A stretch of 10,072 nt of DNA from assembly GCA_003024985.2 (NCBI GenBank), contig PXIH01S0015135.1; one strand, 5' to 3'. This stretch comes from Euperipatoides rowelli. Its lineage: Eukaryota; Onychophora; Udeonychophora; Euonychophora; Peripatopsidae. This document shows, in pieces, positions 7,834 to 10,072 of the stretch. Each line of letters starts with the position of its first letter. Positions within the stretch are counted from its first letter, which is position 1. A program made the translations under genes and the position numbers. Below the pieces are notes generated by a model. It had not been told where the DNA came from, made no database searches, and saw only the letters and a list, made by a program, of their open reading frames with translations.

Positions 7834-8445
7834 ATGGAATATACTACAGAGCAAAAAGTTGATTTGATTGTGCAAGAAAACAGTCTTAACCATCTGGAGA
7901 ACAAGCTAGACTTATACCATGTAAAAATTAAATCTGAAACAGAAGAGACAATTCATTATATTGAGCAAGAGACTGAAGTGTTTGATCAAGATAACACAGG
8001 TGATCAAATAAATCAGAATTTAGAGCAAGCAAAATGGAACTTTTGTGGTGTTGGTACAAAGGATTATAATGGACAAGAGAAAACAATACAGCAGACACAT
8101 TCAGCTAAACAAATGGACCAGTCATTAGAAATGGTAAAAATGGAATATAATATAGAAGATAACATTTATTTTACTCAGGAAGAAATGACCCATAATTTTG
8201 TGCCTAATATTAACTCAGACTTAGAACAAGTAAAAATGGAATACAAAACTGAAGAGACACTCAGTTTTATTGAGAATGAAAATGATAAATATAATGATGT
8301 AATTAATCAAATAAACCAATCCAAAGAACATATAAAAGTAGAATATAATACAGAAACCACTTCAAATTCTAATGAACCAAATTGTAAAGCTGATACTTGT
8401 TCATTTATGCAAATCGGCTTACCCTTAGTAAATGTAAAAGTAGAA
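7834..8445 (+). repeat. N-terminal ~34-residue protein repeats
   Basis: The repeat reads approximately QINQSLEQVKMEYNTEETxSF. The aligned Lys residues are 31, 67, 102, 134, 168 and 202, spaced 36, 35, 32, 34 and 34 residues apart. The copy at 67 (LEQAKWNF) has lost the acceptor consensus. The initiator MEYTTE itself matches the MEYKTE part of the unit, so the coding region may begin inside a seventh copy. Seen directly in the translation; sumoylation is an inference from the motif. Confidence 0.75.
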
Positions 8446-9513
8446 ATTAATTTTACACCACCAGATGGCAGCACTTGTGATGAGAATAACTTCATAGACC
8501 AAATGCATGGAGTCATTGGACAGACATTTCAATGTTCTAAATGTAACTTTCAAACAAATTTGAAGACAAAATTAACAAATCATTTGCGAATCAAACATTC
8601 TAAGAATGAAAAAAAATATTCCAAGATAAATCAGAAATGTGATTCTGTTTGTGCGAGCAAAAATAAATTTTCTTGTACGAAATGTACATACAAAACGACT
8701 TTAAAGACTTATCTAAAAAATCATCTTGGAAATAAAAGTATAGAAGATCGTAATAAAAATCAACTCTGCAAGGATTCTGTATTTTATAAATTCATTTGCA
8801 CAGACTGTGATTATAAAACAAATATTAGTTCTAATTTGAAACGTCATATTAACAAACATACTGGAGAAAAGAAATTCCATTGTACACAATGTGATTATAA
8901 AACGAATAATAATTCCCATTATAATAGTCACATTAAGATTCATTCTGAAGAAAAACAATTTCATTGTAAACAATGTAATTATAAAACCAATTTTAAAACT
9001 TCTTTTAAAATTCATAACAGCAAACATTCTGGAGAATACACATTCAATTGTACAAAATGCGATTTTAAAACTAATGGTCAATATTATTTTAATATTCACA
9101 TTAAGAATCATTCCGGGGAATTTAAGTTTCATTGTACAGAATGTGAATACAAAACCAATAAAAGTTCTAATTTGAAAAATCATACTAATAAACATTCTGA
9201 AGAAAAGCAATTTCATTGTACANATTTGAAACGTCATATTAACAAACATTCTGGAGAAAATAAATTTCAATGTAGAGAATGTGATTTCAAAACCATTTAT
9301 AAAAACGTTTTTAAACTTCATATCAGCAAACATTCTGGAGAATATAAATCCCATTGTACAAAATGTGATTTTAAAACTAACAATGTATTCTATTTTAATA
9401 GTCACGTTAAGAATCATTCCAGAGAAAAGCAATTTCATTGTACAGTATGTGAGTATAAAACTAATTATAAAAATAGTTTAAAACTTCATAACAGGAAACA
9501 TTATGGAGAATAA
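7834..9513 (+). CDS. C2H2 zinc-finger protein, 11 fingers with SUMO-motif repeats
   Basis: Probable nuclear DNA-binding transcriptional regulator; target genes unknown. The ATG has A at -3 and G at +4. Residues 1-205 are acidic and made of ~34-residue repeats containing IKSE (32-35), VKME (101-104 and 133-136), IKVE (167-170) and VKVE (201-204); no ZAD, BTB or KRAB domain is visible. Fingers follow with first cysteines at 234, 281, 322, 350, 378, 406, 434, 462, 480, 508 and 536. Fingers 3-11 repeat every 28 residues (84 nt) apart from finger 8. Finger 1 is C-x2-C-x12-H-x4-H and most others end H-x3-H. Finger 2 lacks the last His (Ser302 near its place). Finger 8 is broken: after Cys462-Thr comes one undetermined residue (base N, 9223) and then LKRH, so about ten residues including the second Cys are missing. 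The final TAA falls where a Tyr of an HSGEYKFHC linker is expected, and decayed fingers continue beyond it. Certain as a zinc-finger protein; the true length of the array is uncertain. Confidence 0.92.
   Translation: MEYTTEQKVDLIVQENSLNHLENKLDLYHVKIKSETEETIHYIEQETEVFDQDNTGDQINQNLEQAKWNFCGVGTKDYNGQEKTIQQTHSAKQMDQSLEMVKMEYNIEDNIYFTQEEMTHNFVPNINSDLEQVKMEYKTEETLSFIENENDKYNDVINQINQSKEHIKVEYNTETTSNSNEPNCKADTCSFMQIGLPLVNVKVEINFTPPDGSTCDENNFIDQMHGVIGQTFQCSKCNFQTNLKTKLTNHLRIKHSKNEKKYSKINQKCDSVCASKNKFSCTKCTYKTTLKTYLKNHLGNKSIEDRNKNQLCKDSVFYKFICTDCDYKTNISSNLKRHINKHTGEKKFHCTQCDYKTNNNSHYNSHIKIHSEEKQFHCKQCNYKTNFKTSFKIHNSKHSGEYTFNCTKCDFKTNGQYYFNIHIKNHSGEFKFHCTECEYKTNKSSNLKNHTNKHSEEKQFHCTXLKRHINKHSGENKFQCRECDFKTIYKNVFKLHISKHSGEYKSHCTKCDFKTNNVFYFNSHVKNHSREKQFHCTVCEYKTNYKNSLKLHNRKHYGE
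8797..9501 (+). repeat. 84-nt tandem array of zinc-finger units
   Basis: Fingers 3-11 recur every 84 nt, with one 54-nt step at the N-containing finger. They fall into finger types. NLK-type: 3, 7 and 8 (SSNLKRH or SSNLKNH). K-type: 5, 9 and 11 (FK-I/L-H or LKLH). F-type: 6 and 10 (YYFNIHIKNH, FYFNSHVKNH). K then F recurs at 5-6 and 9-10, and the decayed tail past the stop again has F followed by K. The array therefore appears to have grown by copying multi-finger blocks. Confidence 0.9.
9223..9223. other. Undetermined base marking a probable assembly gap
   Basis: The only N in the window lies in the middle of finger 8, where 30 nt (ten codons) are missing relative to the 84-nt period. The right flank (atttgaaacgtcatattaac) is identical to finger 3 at 8833-8852. 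Assemblers place a short N run when two contigs meet in a repeat, so the real sequence may contain a complete finger or several more. Confidence 0.8.
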
Positions 9514-9514
9514 A
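9509..9514 (+). terminator. AATAAA hexamer overlapping the stop codon
   Basis: The stop TAA (9511-9513) is embedded in GAATAAAAG, a canonical polyadenylation hexamer. Other AATAAA copies downstream are at 9902-9907 and in the second repeat unit near 10014. Which one is used cannot be told from sequence. If the first is used, the 3' UTR would be only some 15-30 nt. Confidence 0.3.
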
Positions 9515-9724
9515 AGTTCCATTAAAAACAACTTGATTATTAAACAAATTTTATCATTTTACCAAATATGTCATTAATTTTTCTGGAAAATATAAAATCC
9601 ATTGATTGTAAAACTAACAAAACTTACAATTTTGATATTCACATTAAGAATCATTCTAGGGAATTTATGTTGTACAGAATGTGATTATAAAACCAATTAT
9701 AAAAATTGTTTTAAGTTTTTGTAA
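9514..9724 (+). pseudogene. Decayed zinc fingers continuing past the stop
   Basis: Directly in frame after the stop, 9514-9552 reads KFH-stop-KQLDY-stop-TNF, aligning with the KFHCKQCDYKTNF expected of a finger: both Cys codons and the Lys are lost. Further on, ttttgatattcacattaaga (9631-9650) matches finger 6. From 9671, in a shifted frame, CTECDYKTNYKNCFKFL ends at a TAA (9722-9724). The closest relatives are fingers 6-7 and 10-11 of the intact gene. The array was once at least three fingers longer, then lost its tail. Confidence 0.85.
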
Positions 9725-9857
9725 ATGGTACGATCTTGGATACAATCTGCATACAAATTATTAGATACAAATCGTACATGAGCAACCATTGGCTAAACAT
9801 GTGCAATTTTACTATCAAACAATGCTATTGAAAAATGAGCCATCATATTCAAATCGC

Positions 9858-10072
9858 ATAACATCATTTCAACATTTTCTTAATCTATTATTTTATACAT
9901 TAATAAAATATTGTGTAACCTAATGTATGTAAATGTTGAAATATGAAAACCTTGTATAAGCCCAACAATATAACATCATATCAACATTTTCTTAATATAT
10001 TAGTTTATACATTAATAAAATATTGTATAACCTAATGTATGTAAATGTTGAAATATGAAACCCTTGTATAAG
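9858..10072. repeat. Tandem repeat, 112-bp period, with nested dyads
   Basis: Positions 9858-9960 and 9970-10072 are 103-bp copies differing at five positions by my count, separated by cccaacaat. Each copy contains nested inverted repeats: outer tcaacattt with aaatgttga, inner atacatta with taatgtat. Copy 1 extends the outer arms to TTTCAACATTT/AAATGTTGAAA. The second copy ends exactly at the window edge, so more units may follow. No coding frame is present. It could be a satellite seed or a tandemly duplicated foldback element. Confidence 0.9.

Noticed and set aside
8713-9438. 241-codon minus-strand open frame opposite the zinc-finger array
   Set aside because: It is a shadow of the 84-nt repeat: a periodic AT-rich coding sequence keeps the opposite strand free of stops. 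Its translation is low-complexity hydrophobic repeats with no independent motif.
8891-9481. Plus-strand open frames in the second frame across the fingers (8891-9175 and 9281-9481)
   Set aside because: These overlap the zinc-finger frame and repeat with the same period. They are alternate-frame readings of the same repeat.

Overview
The window is AT-rich eukaryotic DNA, most likely from an arthropod or another invertebrate. It has a single-exon-sized C2H2 zinc-finger open reading frame behind a good splice acceptor, several non-autonomous DNA transposons, decayed gene copies, homopolymer runs, and no bacterial operon signals. The zinc fingers are of the C-x2-C-[DEN]-[YF]-K-T-N type, joined by HSGE-like linkers, as seen in lineage-expanded arthropod zinc-finger families. 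I cannot name the species.

Layout from left to right: (1) 61-990, a heavily decayed C2H2 zinc-finger array on the + strand. (2) 1075-1436, a small inverted-repeat element (MITE-like). (3) 1437-2665, gene-free AT-rich DNA with two small dyads. (4) 2666-3565, a 900-bp element with long imperfect terminal inverted repeats and TTTAAA at both ends. (5) 3583-3789, further zinc-finger fragments. (6) 3887-5132, a 1.25-kb non-autonomous hAT-like element with subterminal 20-bp repeats and near-matching 8-bp target duplications. (7) 5350-5501, a long imperfect palindrome. (8) 6418-6558, three copies of a ~23-bp repeat. (9) 6925-7217, a 293-bp hAT-type MITE with a perfect 8-bp target duplication. (10) 7799-7828, a branch point and splice acceptor leading into (11) the main gene at 7834-9513. 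(12) 9514-9724, decayed fingers continuing past the stop. (13) 9858-10072, two 95%-identical copies of a 112-bp-period repeat that runs off the window.

The only gene I support as coding is the zinc-finger protein at 7834-9513: 559 residues as given, including one undetermined residue. Its N-terminal ~205 residues consist of six or seven ~34-residue repeats, nearly all centred on a SUMO-attachment consensus (hydrophobic-Lys-x-Glu). The C-terminal part is an 11-finger array in strict 84-nt register, broken once at an N base that very likely marks an assembly gap or collapsed repeat. The decayed arrays on either side are related and lie in the same orientation, so the locus looks like a zinc-finger cluster expanded by local duplication, then partly eroded and split by transposon insertions.
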